A DNA stretch of 64,000 bases from an uncultured Methanobrevibacter sp. GTDB lineage: Archaea > Methanobacteriota > Methanobacteria > Methanobacteriales > Methanobacteriaceae. A program made the position numbers and the translations under genes. Under the pieces are notes generated by a model. That model saw only the letters and a list, made by a program, of their open reading frames with translations, was not told the origin of the DNA and searched no databases. The DNA lies in NCBI RefSeq assembly GCF_900314695.1, contig NZ_OMWD01000022.1, positions 1 through 64,000 on the forward strand, in the 5' to 3' direction. Below, in pieces: positions 52,565 through 63,900 of this stretch (position 1 is the stretch's first letter; each line of letters opens with the position of its first letter).

Positions 52565-55156
52565 ATGCTAGTTTTAAAGAAAGTCAAAAAACAGTGGAAG
52601 TTATATCCAATCGGTTCTCCAAAAGGGGCACTGAACCATAAAAGAGAACCTGAATTTGTTGGAAATATCAAGTTCAAGCATGAAGGAGATTCTCTTGATA
52701 TTTCAAGGTTTGTAGCCGATTATAACTTTAAGGATAACTCCACATTAAATGAAAAATTGCTGCCTCCTGGTGAAGTCATTAAGTTACTTCGCTCTCAGGC
52801 TGTTTTTCTTGCAACACCTGATGAAAAGGTTGAAAAATTCCTAAAATCATATAACATTAAAGTCAGAAAAACACAGGTTTGTGATTTCTGCGCATTTGAA
52901 GGAAATATTACAATTGTCAATTCATCCTACTCTTATAAATATAATAATCAGCTAATCTGTAAAGAATGTGCTCATGATACGATAAAGGAAGAATTGAAGC
53001 TTCAGGGATTTGACAGGGCTATTTTTAGAAATCTTAAAAAAACATTGGAAAAAACAGGAAGTCTGGAAAAAACCTTATCGGTTTTATCTCCTCACTTTGA
53101 TGCAATAAAGAATAGAAATCTGACATTGTTTGACAAGACCGGAAAATCCAAGCACATCATCCCTCCTGTTGATATGAAAAGATTGAAGATTCCAAAAAAG
53201 TTTAAGCAGGTTCTTTTGGATTCTGGAAACACAAAACTGTTGCCTGTTCAGTATCTGGCCATTAAGGAAGGACTTCTGAGGGGTGATGATTTGCTTGTTG
53301 TAAGTGCAACAGGTTCCGGTAAGACTCTGGTTGGGGAGCTTGCAGGTATTACGGAGGCCTTGAAAGGTAAAAAATTCGTATTTTTAACTCCATTGGTTGC
53401 CCTTGCAAACCAAAAATACAGGGATTTTAAAAAGAAATACTCTAAATTGGGTTTAAAGGTAGCCATTAAGGTTGGAAGGAATCGTGTAAAGGCAAAAGGT
53501 GAGTTGAATCTTCCGGATTCAGATGTTTCCAAGTCAGACATTGTTGTTGCGACCTATGAAGGAATTGATTATCTTTTAAGAAACGGCAATTCCAGCAGTT
53601 TATCAAATCTTGGTGTTGTTTTGATAGATGAAATTCACATGATTGATGATGAAGACCGTGGAACACGTCTAAATGGCTTGATTAAGCGTTTAAAACATCT
53701 TTATCCTAAAACTCAAATTATTGGTTTATCTGCTACTGTTAAAAATCCCGAATTTTTAGCGGATGAATTTAATATGAAGCTTGTTAAGTATGACGAGAGG
53801 CCGGTTCCTTTGGAAAGGCACCTGGTTTATGTTAGAAACGAGTCTCAAAAACGTCATCTGATGCAGAGATTGGTTAAAAGGGAGTACAATACCAAATCCA
53901 AAAAAGGATTTAGGGGCCAAACTATAATATTTACAAATTCAAGACGAAAAACTCATCAGATTACAAACTTCCTGACAAATAAGCATGTTAACGCAAGAGC
54001 ATATCACGCAGGATTGTCCTATTATAAAAAGGAAAAGATTGAAAAGGACTTTGATAAGGGTAAGATTTCATGTGTTGTAACGACTGCAGCCCTTGCAGCT
54101 GGTGTGGATTTTCCGGCTTCACAGGTAATATTTGATTCATTGGTAATGGGAAACAAGTGGATCAATCCGAATGAATTTGCACAAATGCTTGGTCGTGCAG
54201 GAAGGCCGTCCTATCATGATAGAGGTATTGTTTATCTGATTCCTGAGATTGGCAATGATTTTGCTGGAGAATCAGAAGAGGCAATGGCATTGGACCTTTT
54301 AGAAAGCAATAGTGAGGATGTATATATTGAATATGATGAGGAATCATCTTATGAACAGATTCTTGCGGATATCTCTTCAACTTCAATCAAATCATTTGAA
54401 GAGTTAAATAAATTTTATAAGAATATTGACGTTCCGATAAGTATTAAGATAGCTGTGGATGAAATGGATGACTTGGGATTGATTGAGAGAAGCCCAAATA
54501 ATAAACTGGCAGTAACAAAATATGGAAGGGCAACATCAGTATCATTTTTATCAATTGAAGATGCGGAATTCATCAAAAATACTTTGAATGATTATAATTA
54601 TCTGAAACATTATGTTGGTCACTCTCCAATGTATAAGAAAAAGGATAAGTATGATAAGCTTAAGGTGCTGATTCTTGCAATGGCACTGGACTTGGAAATG
54701 TTTGAAAATGCATATCTGTCAAATGTCATTCACAATCAAATTTCCAATGCCCTAAAGATTAAATTTTCCACCAGATTATTTGCCGAATCAACTTTGGACA
54801 TCATATCTTCAGGTGAAGCCATTGAAAAGGTCGATAAGAAATTCCAGGATGCATTGATTGCACTTCAAAGTGATTTCATGCAATGCAGATGTCAGGACAG
54901 GCCGTTTTGCAGCTGTATGCAAAGGGGAATTTCAGAAGTCATTGTCCACGAAAGACTTAAAGGCAAGGACCCACAAGATATATCAAATAAGTTATTCAGA
55001 AAATATCAAATTCAGGTCTATCCTGGAGACATATTCTCATGGCTGGACAACTTTGTCAAAAATTTGGATGCAATTAAAAGAATATCTAAAGCTTATAATA
55101 GACAGAATTTTGTCAAAAAAACTAATTGGTTAATTAAGAAAATAGAAAACGGGTGA
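52565..55156 (+). CDS. Ski2-like helicase with N-terminal zinc finger (ASH-Ski2-like)
   Basis: An 863-residue superfamily 2 helicase. The N-terminal ~200 residues are family-specific and include a zinc finger (CDFCAFEG ... CKECAHDT, about 109-140). The motor has Walker A SATGSGKT (about 247-254), LIDEIHMI (about 354), GLSAT and QMLGRAGRP. The C-terminal part has a winged-helix-like region and a Cys-rich segment (CRCQDRPFCSCMQRG). This layout fits the archaeal ASH-Ski2 helicases, which partner the 5'-3' exonuclease aRNase J in RNA decay; a DNA repair role like Hel308 is the alternative. The helicase stop lies 6 bp before the HerA-like gene. Confidence 0.85.
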   Translation: MLVLKKVKKQWKLYPIGSPKGALNHKREPEFVGNIKFKHEGDSLDISRFVADYNFKDNSTLNEKLLPPGEVIKLLRSQAVFLATPDEKVEKFLKSYNIKVRKTQVCDFCAFEGNITIVNSSYSYKYNNQLICKECAHDTIKEELKLQGFDRAIFRNLKKTLEKTGSLEKTLSVLSPHFDAIKNRNLTLFDKTGKSKHIIPPVDMKRLKIPKKFKQVLLDSGNTKLLPVQYLAIKEGLLRGDDLLVVSATGSGKTLVGELAGITEALKGKKFVFLTPLVALANQKYRDFKKKYSKLGLKVAIKVGRNRVKAKGELNLPDSDVSKSDIVVATYEGIDYLLRNGNSSSLSNLGVVLIDEIHMIDDEDRGTRLNGLIKRLKHLYPKTQIIGLSATVKNPEFLADEFNMKLVKYDERPVPLERHLVYVRNESQKRHLMQRLVKREYNTKSKKGFRGQTIIFTNSRRKTHQITNFLTNKHVNARAYHAGLSYYKKEKIEKDFDKGKISCVVTTAALAAGVDFPASQVIFDSLVMGNKWINPNEFAQMLGRAGRPSYHDRGIVYLIPEIGNDFAGESEEAMALDLLESNSEDVYIEYDEESSYEQILADISSTSIKSFEELNKFYKNIDVPISIKIAVDEMDDLGLIERSPNNKLAVTKYGRATSVSFLSIEDAEFIKNTLNDYNYLKHYVGHSPMYKKKDKYDKLKVLILAMALDLEMFENAYLSNVIHNQISNALKIKFSTRLFAESTLDIISSGEAIEKVDKKFQDALIALQSDFMQCRCQDRPFCSCMQRGISEVIVHERLKGKDPQDISNKLFRKYQIQVYPGDIFSWLDNFVKNLDAIKRISKAYNRQNFVKKTNWLIKKIENG

Positions 55157-55162
55157 AAATGC

Positions 55163-56761
55163 ATGTATGCAGATGAAAAAATATTGATAGGTTGTAATGA
55201 AAACACATGTGTGAGTTTATTACCAAAACTGGCTAACAGACACGGTTTAATAGCTGGAGCAACTGGAACAGGTAAAACAATTACTTTAAAGACTTTAGCA
55301 GAGTCATTTTCTGATTTGGGAGTTCCAGTATTCTTGGCTGATATGAAAGGAGACATTTCAGGACTTGCAAAAATAGGTTCTGAAACAGAAAAAATCAAAG
55401 CCAATGTTGATAAATATGGACTTGCTGAAAAAGGATTCAAATATCAGGCATATCCTGTAGAATTTTGGGATTTATTTGGGGCTAAAGGTCTTCCTGTAAG
55501 AGTGACATTGTCTGAAATGGGTCCGACTCTTTTGGCAAAGATATTGAATTTATCTGAAGCACAGACTGGTGTTTTAAATATTGTATTCAGAGTGGCGGAC
55601 AGCAATTCCTTACCTATCATTGATTTAAAAGACTTGAAGGCAATGATTAATCATGTCGTTGAAAACAAAGCACAATATGAAAGCGAATATGGTGCTATAG
55701 CTGAAAAGTCAGCAAATACAATTTTAAGAAGTCTAATAGCTCTTGAAGATCAGGGAGGTAACGACTTTTTCTTTGAACCGGCACTTGATTTGAATGACTT
55801 CATTAGAGTCAATGACAATGGAAAAGGTATCATTAACATTTTGGATGCTCAAAAGTTGTCACTTTCACCGGAATTATATTCAACATTCCTCCTTTGGATG
55901 TTGTCAGAATTATTTGAAAATTTACCTGAAGTGGGCGATATGGACAAGCCTAAATTTGTATTCTTCTTTGATGAAGCACACTTGTTGTTTGATGATATGT
56001 CTGTCGAATTTGGCAAAAAAATTGAGCAAATCGTAAGGCTAATAAGATCAAAAGGTGTAGGATTATATTTCATTTCACAGTCTCCTGCAGATATTCCAGA
56101 TGATATTTTGGCACAACTCGGAAACCGTGTTCAGCATGCACTTCATGCATACACTCCAAAAGACCAAAAGGCGGTTAAGGTGGCTGCTGAAACATTCAGA
56201 CCAAACCCAGAGTTCAACACTGAAGATGTCATTTCAGAACTTGGAATCGGACAGGCATTGGTGTCTGTTTTGGATGAAAATGGTGTTCCGGGAATAGTTG
56301 AAAAGGTGGATATTGTGCCTCCGCAAAGTTATATTGGAGCTATCGATGATGCAATGAGGGAAGAATTAATCAACTTATCCGAACTCAAAGGCAAATACTT
56401 CGAACCGGTTGATCCTGAATCTGCTTACGAATTATTATTAAACAAAATTGATTCTGATTCAAATCTTGAAAGCGAAGTAGCACCTGAAACCAAAGAAGCC
56501 GTTGAAGAAGCCATTGAACAAAATCATGAAGCTCCAGTTGAGGAAGCTCCTGCCCAAGAAACTCCACAGGAAAAACCTGCATTCGGTTTGGGAGATATCA
56601 TCGGAACCGTTATGGGAGGAAGCCAGCCTGCAAAAGGCAAAAGAGCTAAAAAATCTGAAACTCAAAAAATGGCTGAAAGGGCAGCATCACAGGCAGCAAA
56701 TACTGTTGCACGTGAAGTTACAAAAGGAATAATGAGGGGAATCTTTGGACAAATGAAATAG
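55163..56761 (+). CDS. HerA-like P-loop ATPase (YjgR/DUF853 family)
   Basis: A 532-residue ATPase of the FtsK-HerA superfamily. Walker A is GATGTGKT (about 32-39), followed by the family motif LADMKGDISGLAK. Walker B is FVFFFDEAHLLF (about 264-275). An arginine-finger region (IRSKGVGLYFISQSPADIPD) and HALHAYTPKDQKAVK follow. The C-terminal ~110 residues are a Glu/Ala-rich linker and a basic tail. E. coli YjgR is uncharacterised; HerA relatives pump DNA or proteins. The ATG follows GGGTGA, which overlaps the helicase stop. It is co-transcribed with the helicase and the next gene. Confidence 0.9.
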   Translation: MYADEKILIGCNENTCVSLLPKLANRHGLIAGATGTGKTITLKTLAESFSDLGVPVFLADMKGDISGLAKIGSETEKIKANVDKYGLAEKGFKYQAYPVEFWDLFGAKGLPVRVTLSEMGPTLLAKILNLSEAQTGVLNIVFRVADSNSLPIIDLKDLKAMINHVVENKAQYESEYGAIAEKSANTILRSLIALEDQGGNDFFFEPALDLNDFIRVNDNGKGIINILDAQKLSLSPELYSTFLLWMLSELFENLPEVGDMDKPKFVFFFDEAHLLFDDMSVEFGKKIEQIVRLIRSKGVGLYFISQSPADIPDDILAQLGNRVQHALHAYTPKDQKAVKVAAETFRPNPEFNTEDVISELGIGQALVSVLDENGVPGIVEKVDIVPPQSYIGAIDDAMREELINLSELKGKYFEPVDPESAYELLLNKIDSDSNLESEVAPETKEAVEEAIEQNHEAPVEEAPAQETPQEKPAFGLGDIIGTVMGGSQPAKGKRAKKSETQKMAERAASQAANTVAREVTKGIMRGIFGQMK

Positions 56762-56769
56762 GTGGTTAT

Positions 56770-57261
56770 ATGGTACATCCTCACAAAAAAGCAGTGGCTA
56801 ATATGCCTGCTTCATCTTTAATCGGAATTATTGAAGAGTCTAAAATGACTTATGTTCGTGAAAATTTAAGCATTTTCTTGCATGAAAGTCAAATCAAGCT
56901 ATTGAAGCAAGTTAAAAAGCATGAAAAGCCTCATCACAAACGCATTAGAGTCAAACAATTTGAAAAAGCTAAAAAAGATGATCTGTTTAATATGCATTTG
57001 GGTTTGTATCTTAAGAAATATCAGAAATTGGAAAAAATTGGTCTGATTGAAATAGATTTGAATCCTGATAACGGGCTTGAATATGACTGCACTTTAACTT
57101 CTAAAGGTAAAGATGTTTTGGATGAAATTTCTACTTTGGAAAAGGAATGGGAAATTGTTGTAAACATTAACGATGATGATTTGGAAGTCTTAAGGAAATT
57201 GGCTCTAGATTCATTTGAAATTTCATATAAACATAAGAAAAAGAAAGGTTTCATATTTTAA
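56770..57261 (+). CDS. Winged-helix-like protein of unknown function
   Basis: A 163-residue soluble protein that begins MVHPHKKAVANMPASSLIGI. The centre and C-terminal half look like a winged helix (FNMHLGLYLKKYQKLEKIGL, YDCTLTSKGKDVLDEISTLE), similar to archaeal MarR-type regulators. The end is very basic (YKHKKKKGF). GGTGG precedes the ATG 8 bp after the ATPase gene, so it belongs to that operon. It could bind nucleic acid; the family is not firmly recognised. It overlaps the next gene by 11 bp tail to tail. Confidence 0.7.
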   Translation: MVHPHKKAVANMPASSLIGIIEESKMTYVRENLSIFLHESQIKLLKQVKKHEKPHHKRIRVKQFEKAKKDDLFNMHLGLYLKKYQKLEKIGLIEIDLNPDNGLEYDCTLTSKGKDVLDEISTLEKEWEIVVNINDDDLEVLRKLALDSFEISYKHKKKKGFIF

Positions 57262-57682
57262 AGTATTCAAAATCCATGGCTATTGATTTGTATGCATTTT
57301 GGACAGATTCAATAGCTTCATTTCTATTTTTAAAATAATATAGGTGGCTTTCACAGTCACAATCAGAACATCCGAAATTTTTTATCCCTTTTGCATTGTT
57401 TGAAATGTATTGTGATAATTCACATTCTATCTTTTCAGTTGATTCATTGAATATTATTTCTTCAATTTCTGATTCTTTTAACAAATAATCAATGTGCCAA
57501 TGGAGCTTTTTTTCATCTCTTAAATGTCTGTTTATTCGTGATTCAAGTGAATTCATCGCAGAACCTACATAAACATAGTGTCCTTTAGTGAAATCTATTT
57601 TACCTAATTTTTTTCCTATTTTGATTTTTGAACTATTGCTTAAATTGATAATTAGACAGTAACATCCTTTCATTTTAATCAT
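57251..57682 (-). CDS. GIY-YIG family protein (DUF123 type)
   Basis: A 143-residue protein with the GIY-YIG fold as found in DUF123: GCYCLIINL at the start, GHYVYVGSAMNSLESRINRH (the YIG half plus the Arg helix) and HWHIDYLL. The C-terminal part has a Cys cluster (FGCSDCDCESH) close to a CxxC-type metal site. DUF123 proteins are predicted nucleases, and some occur fused to DNA-repair proteins. The start could also be the ATG three codons later. It stands alone and meets the upstream operon tail to tail. Confidence 0.85.
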   Translation of the reverse strand: MIKMKGCYCLIINLSNSSKIKIGKKLGKIDFTKGHYVYVGSAMNSLESRINRHLRDEKKLHWHIDYLLKESEIEEIIFNESTEKIECELSQYISNNAKGIKNFGCSDCDCESHLYYFKNRNEAIESVQNAYKSIAMDFEYFKI

Positions 57683-57987
57683 TTTAATGCCGTATTTGAT
57701 ATTAATATATTACAAATATTATATGTTATATGTTTTGGGGAAGTATTTTGGACAAATGGTATTTTTTCGCTTTTGTGGTGTTATTGGTTGATTTCTATAA
57801 TTTTGGGAGGTCATTACTTCAATTATATCAACAGTTCTTTGGAATTATCAAGTTAGTTATGGTCTTATTATGCTGATGTTGAAAACTAAAAGTAATAACA
57901 AAATGATACTTCATCAATCTAATTTGAAAAGTTTATATGTATTCAATGATATATAGTTAGTTAATAACAATTGTTGAGGTCATTAAA
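57683..57987. other. Promoter region of the giant surface-protein gene
   Basis: About 305 bp. AGTTTATATGTATTC at 57929-57943 is a TATA-like candidate. GAGGT (57976-57980) is the ribosome site of the following TTG start. Confidence 0.4.
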
Positions 57988-60900
57988 TTGAAAAGGTATA
58001 AGATAATAATATTAGCTCTATTAATTTTATTATTTTTTATGGGTAGTGTAAATGCTAGTGAGGACATTGGTCTTAATCAAACAGCAGATACTTTGTCCTT
58101 TGATTTAAATCAAAGTTCATTAGAAACTAATTTTGAAGATAATATTGTAGAAGAAAGTTCTGATCAAGTTATTGTTAATGATTGGGAAGAGTTACAATAT
58201 TATTGTTCTTTGGATGATAAAAATTATACATTAAAACTTAAAGAGAATACTAATTATTATCCATCTGATGTATCAGATTCAAATGGCCAGATTCTTATTA
58301 AGAATAATGTTAAAATTATTGGAAGTGAAGGGGCATATATTGGAGATATATCTCCTCAAGCAGGAAACATTGAATATGCAGCAATTAAAGTGGCTGATGA
58401 TTCAGGAATTGGTATTACCTTGGAAAACATTACATTTAAATGGATTGGTTCTTCATATCAATCCGATGGTGTATTTTTAGTTATGGGTGGCAATGCAAAT
58501 AATTATATTAGAAACTGTTACTTCACCAACATTTCTACTAATATGGGTCATTCCAGTATTCTTCATATTAAAAAAGGTAAAGCAATATTGACAAACTGTA
58601 CTTTTATTAATTGTACTACTGATTTTGGTTGTGTTAGTATTTATAACCCTGATGATGACCCTACTAACCTATGTACTAAGGCTTCTATGGAAGTCAATGA
58701 CTGTTACTTTGAAGGCAACTATGCTAGAACTGAACCTGGCTGTATTAATAACTGTGGCATGCTTGTTGTGAATAATACTACTTTTTATAAGAATAGTGCT
58801 TTTTGGTGGGCTGGTGCAATACATACTCATGGTGGTGCTAATACTACAATATATGATTCTGATTTTATAGATAATCTTGCTGGTTGGAATGGTGGTGCAC
58901 TATATACTTATAGTTATTTACAGATTTACAACTCAAGGTTTATAGGTAATAATTGTACTACTAATAATGGTGGTGGAGCTATAGGTGCTTGTAAATATCT
59001 GCATTCACCATATATACATATTGAGGGTAGTCTATTCCAAAACAATGAAAATCTATGTTGGGGTTTAGATGAATTGTCAACTACTGGTACTGGTCGTGGA
59101 GGAGCAATATCCATAATGGATGATGGTGCTCTTGAATTATATAATAATATATTTATTAAAAATAGTGCTTCTATAGGTAGTGCTGTTTGTGCTATTTCTG
59201 GTGGTCTTAGTTATGGTTCTCCTGATGTTAAAATTGTAGGAAATAAATTTATTAATCATACTCGTATGGGGGACGTATTGGATATAAGATTATCTTCAGT
59301 TTCAATAGCTGAAATTAAGGATAATTATTTCTTAAACAATTCTATCGTATTTGAAAAGCTCAAATTATCTGCTGAAGATCCAATTGATGGTTTAGTAAAT
59401 TTCCATTTGGATGTGTCTTTAAAAAATCCAAAATATTATGATAATGATATTTTGGAGAAATCCAGCTATTATGTTTATGTTGATGGTGTATATCATTCAA
59501 CTGTTTCAAGTAAAGATTTCACACTTAATTTAGAAAAAGGCAAAACTGCTTATGTTTATGTAGTTCCATCTATATCAAGTAGTAAAAGTAATGAAGTTTT
59601 TGCAGGTATTCCAAAAACATTTATTTATGTATCACAAAGTCGGGGTAATGATAGTAATGATGGTCTATCTAGAAGTCAACCTGTAAAAACATTAAGCAAA
59701 TCAATTGAACTTGCAAGAAGTTATGAAAATATAGTGATAATCGACGGAACATTTGATGAAACAGATTTGACTATTGATTACAATTTAACAATAGCTGCCG
59801 AAAACAGTGCAACCATTACTGTTGTAGGCAATGCATTCACCATTACTGATGGGGACGTAAGATTTGTTAATGTTAGTTTTAAAAATTCGAAATACGGATC
59901 AAGCACAAAAAATAGAATTATATCACAAACCGGTACTGGATTTTTATTCTTGGAAGGATGTATTTTCCAATCAAATGATTATAAGGCGCTGATTGAAGCT
60001 AGTGGCAGTATTGAAGGTGAAAATTTAATAGTTTCTGACAATAAGGACGGTTCTTTTATTAAATGTGATTCCATTAAACTTAAATCATCAGTATTTACCA
60101 ATAACATTGCAACTTATACATTATATAAATCTATCTTATATACTACAAAAACAGTTAAATTTGAAATTGAAAACGTGACATTCATTGGAAATAATGTTCA
60201 CTCTGGCTGTATTTATGTTAAAGGAAGCGGAACAGTAACAGACTGTGCATTTATTGGAAATAAGATGATGATTTCAAGTGGTAGAGGTTCTGCAATCGTG
60301 CTTGATGATGGTTCTCTTGTTGTTCAATCCTCTGAATTCATTAATAATACAGATACTGGAAGATATTCCTCTGTAATTTATCTAACATCAGGCGATTTAT
60401 TAATCAAGGATTCAATTTTAATTAACAATGCTTATGAAAATACAAATAATCTAATTATAAATGGTGCTGAAACCTCACTTAAAAAGTTAATTGCAAATAA
60501 TAATTGGTGGGGTAACACTCCGGATAACTTAAGCAAACCTGCTTTAAAAGTCTATCCTTCATCAAATCTATTGCCGAATGGATGGGATCCTGTATCCTAT
60601 TGGCTAGTATTAAATGCCACTTCGTTAAATGATGAACTTAGGATAAATGATAATGCTCCTGTTCAGTTTGCATTCACCCAAATAGATAATTATGGAAATG
60701 TAACAGCTTATGATTCATATTATTTACCAAGTTTTGATTTAAAATTGATAGCAGTTAATGGAACTTGTGATGATAATAATGTAAAAGTGGAAAACGGAGT
60801 GGCCACTACTTATTTCACATTAACCGGCATTAATGGAGGTTCACTATTCGGTTCATTTATCGGACGCAGTGCAGGTGTTAACTTCAAGTTTATAAAATCA

Positions 60901-63900
60901 ACTCCTGACATGACAATCAATGTAAATGATACTGCTTTTAAAAGTCCTGCAGAGATTGAAATAATTCTTGATTCCGGTGCAACTGGAGAATTAATAGTTA
61001 AAGTTGGAAATATTACCCAAACAAAACATATATCTGATTCAATAACATTCATGATTTCTGATCTGCCAGTTGGAAATTACACTGTTGAAGTTAACTATAC
61101 TGGAAATGAAATATATGATCCAGTTGTAAAAACAGCCCAATTTTCTGTAAATAAGCTTCCATCAGACATTAACATATCCTGTGGAGAAATTGAATTATAC
61201 AAGGATGTTGTTTTTACTTTTAGTGTAAGTGATGGTGCAACTGGAATTATAGAAGTAAATGTTAACAATCAAACAGAAACAATCAATGTCGGTAAATCTT
61301 ACACAATTAAAAACATTGACCGTGGAAATTATCATATAAAAGCAATTTATAAGGGGGATAATAACTATCTTGAAAGCAGTGAAGAATTTACATTTGAAGT
61401 AGGTAAATATTTCCCATCAATAAATGTTGATGTTCCGAATATTACTTATGGAAATGATGCTGTTATTACTGTAACTCTTAATAACAATGCAACAGGCGAT
61501 GTTAGTGTTTTAATAGATGGCAAATCAAGCACTGCTAAACTAAATAACGGTCAGGCAATATTAACTATTTCAAATCTTAATGCCGGACAAAATAAAATAG
61601 TGAATGTGTCATATGCTGGTGATGATAATTATAAAAATGCCACAAAATCTGCTACATTCAATATAGAAAAAGCAATTCTTGATTTTACAATTAATTCAAA
61701 TGATGCTAAAATTGGAAAAGAGGTTACTGTTGAAATAGCTCTTCCGGCTTATAGTGGTGGAACAATAACATTGTCCGGTATTAAAAGTGAAGTTAAAAAT
61801 GTTCCTTTATCAGGTATTGTTAAAGTTATTTATGATGATTTGGAAAGTGGAACATATACTGTATCTGCGGAGTATAATGGTGATAATTATCAAACAATTT
61901 CAAAATCCACATCATTTTCAGTGTCTTTATGGGATGAACCTCAATGGGCGAACGATGATGGTGATGTAAGACACACCGGAAAATCTCAATATGACAGCAC
62001 AGTAAATGGTGATTTAAAATGGTCCGTTGATGCGGCCAACATTACTGGAAACATGGCTATTGATAGTGAAGGCAATATATATGTAACAACCAAAGAAGGC
62101 ATTTACTCTTTTGACAACAAAGGTGCTCTAAGATGGACTTACCTAAATGATGCTGCAGGTCTTTATTTTTCAGGAATATCTATTGGTCGTGATGTAATCA
62201 TTTCACCAAAAGCTGATGATACATTATACTTTATTAATCAAACCACAGGCGAGCGCTATGGTCATGCTAATATTTATCTGGGATCAAGTTATTTTGCTCC
62301 GGTAGTTGATTCAAATGCCAATATTTATATTTCAGGTCAAGGTGATGCAAATAATCCTAATTTAATCATTATTCCATATAAACTATGGGAAAATGGTGGA
62401 AATCCAATTGTTATTTCTTTAGGTGATGCATTCCCTAGTGCATCTCCAACAATAATAGATGATACTTTTGTTGTTGTTCCATGTAGGGATGCTATTAAGG
62501 TTGTTGATATTTCTTCTAAAGCAGTAGTATATTCAAAATCTGGTAAAATCAATGTATCTAGTGTAATTGGCGACGGAAATATGATATATTCTATTTTAGA
62601 TGATTCTATATATGCATTTAATTTATTCAATGGAAATTCATGGACTACTAAGATAACTGGTGGTGCTGGAAATCAGTTGGCTATCGATAATGAATATGGA
62701 ATTTATGCAGTAAATGCTGACGGAACATTGTACAGATATGATTTCATTGATGGTGGTGAATTAAAATTTACAAATTTAACCGTAACTTCAGGTATTTTAA
62801 TTGATAATGAAAATAATGTTTACTTTGCATCAAATAATATATTTTATGCATTGGATTGTGATGGAAATATATTGTGGCAATCTAAACTTGATTCAAATAT
62901 TGTTGGAAAACCTATAATGGATAAAAATGGAATAATTTACATAAACAGTGCAAATAAGGTTTATGCATTAGGACAATCAAGTTTAAAAAATCCTGATTTA
63001 GCAATCGACACAGAAAATATTCATGTAAATCAAAGAGAAACAATTACTATTGATCTAAATGAAGATGCAACTGGATTGGTTGAGATTACAATTAATGGCA
63101 ATAAATCTCAGGAAAGGGTAATTAATGGAAAGATTATAAAAACTTTGGATAATTTAACTTCTGGGGATTATTATGTTGATGTAAAATATTTAGGTGATTT
63201 AAGGTTTGAATCATCAACAAAATCCGCTCATTTCACTGTCTTAAAATATGACTCAGATATGAAAGTAACTGTTAAAAACATTAACGGTACTGAATGCAGT
63301 GAATTTAATGCAGGGGATATTGTAATATTTTATATAGAATTGAAACCTGATGCGACAGGTAGTGTTTTACTAAATGTTGATGGCATAACTAATTCAAGTT
63401 CTTTAATTGGTGGTACTGCCAAAATTACTATTGAAGGTTTAACTACTGGAATAAAAGTGGCTACAATCAATTATATTGGTGATGATAAATATTGGTCTGG
63501 AAATGTTTCATGCAATATAACTGTCAATGCATTGGATAGTAAGTTTAACATTAAAAATGGAGTTCAATACAGTGTATATGCGGTTGATTATTCTGCTGGT
63601 GAGCGAGGAAAAATATTGAAATTCAAATTATTGGATTCTAATGGCAATCCGGTTAGTGGAGAAAGTGTCAAATTGACCTATGGTAAAAATGTAGTTTATA
63701 AAAATACTACTGATCAAGGAATAGTGTCCTTTGTTATAAACGCTCAAGTGGCAGGCACTTATAAATCTTCATTATATTTCTCAGGCAATGAAAAATACAA
63801 CTCAGCTTCAGCATCATTCTCTATAAAGGTTAATAAAAAACCGATTACAATAACTGCTAAAGCTAAAACATTTAAAGCTAAAGTAAAAACTAAAAAATAT

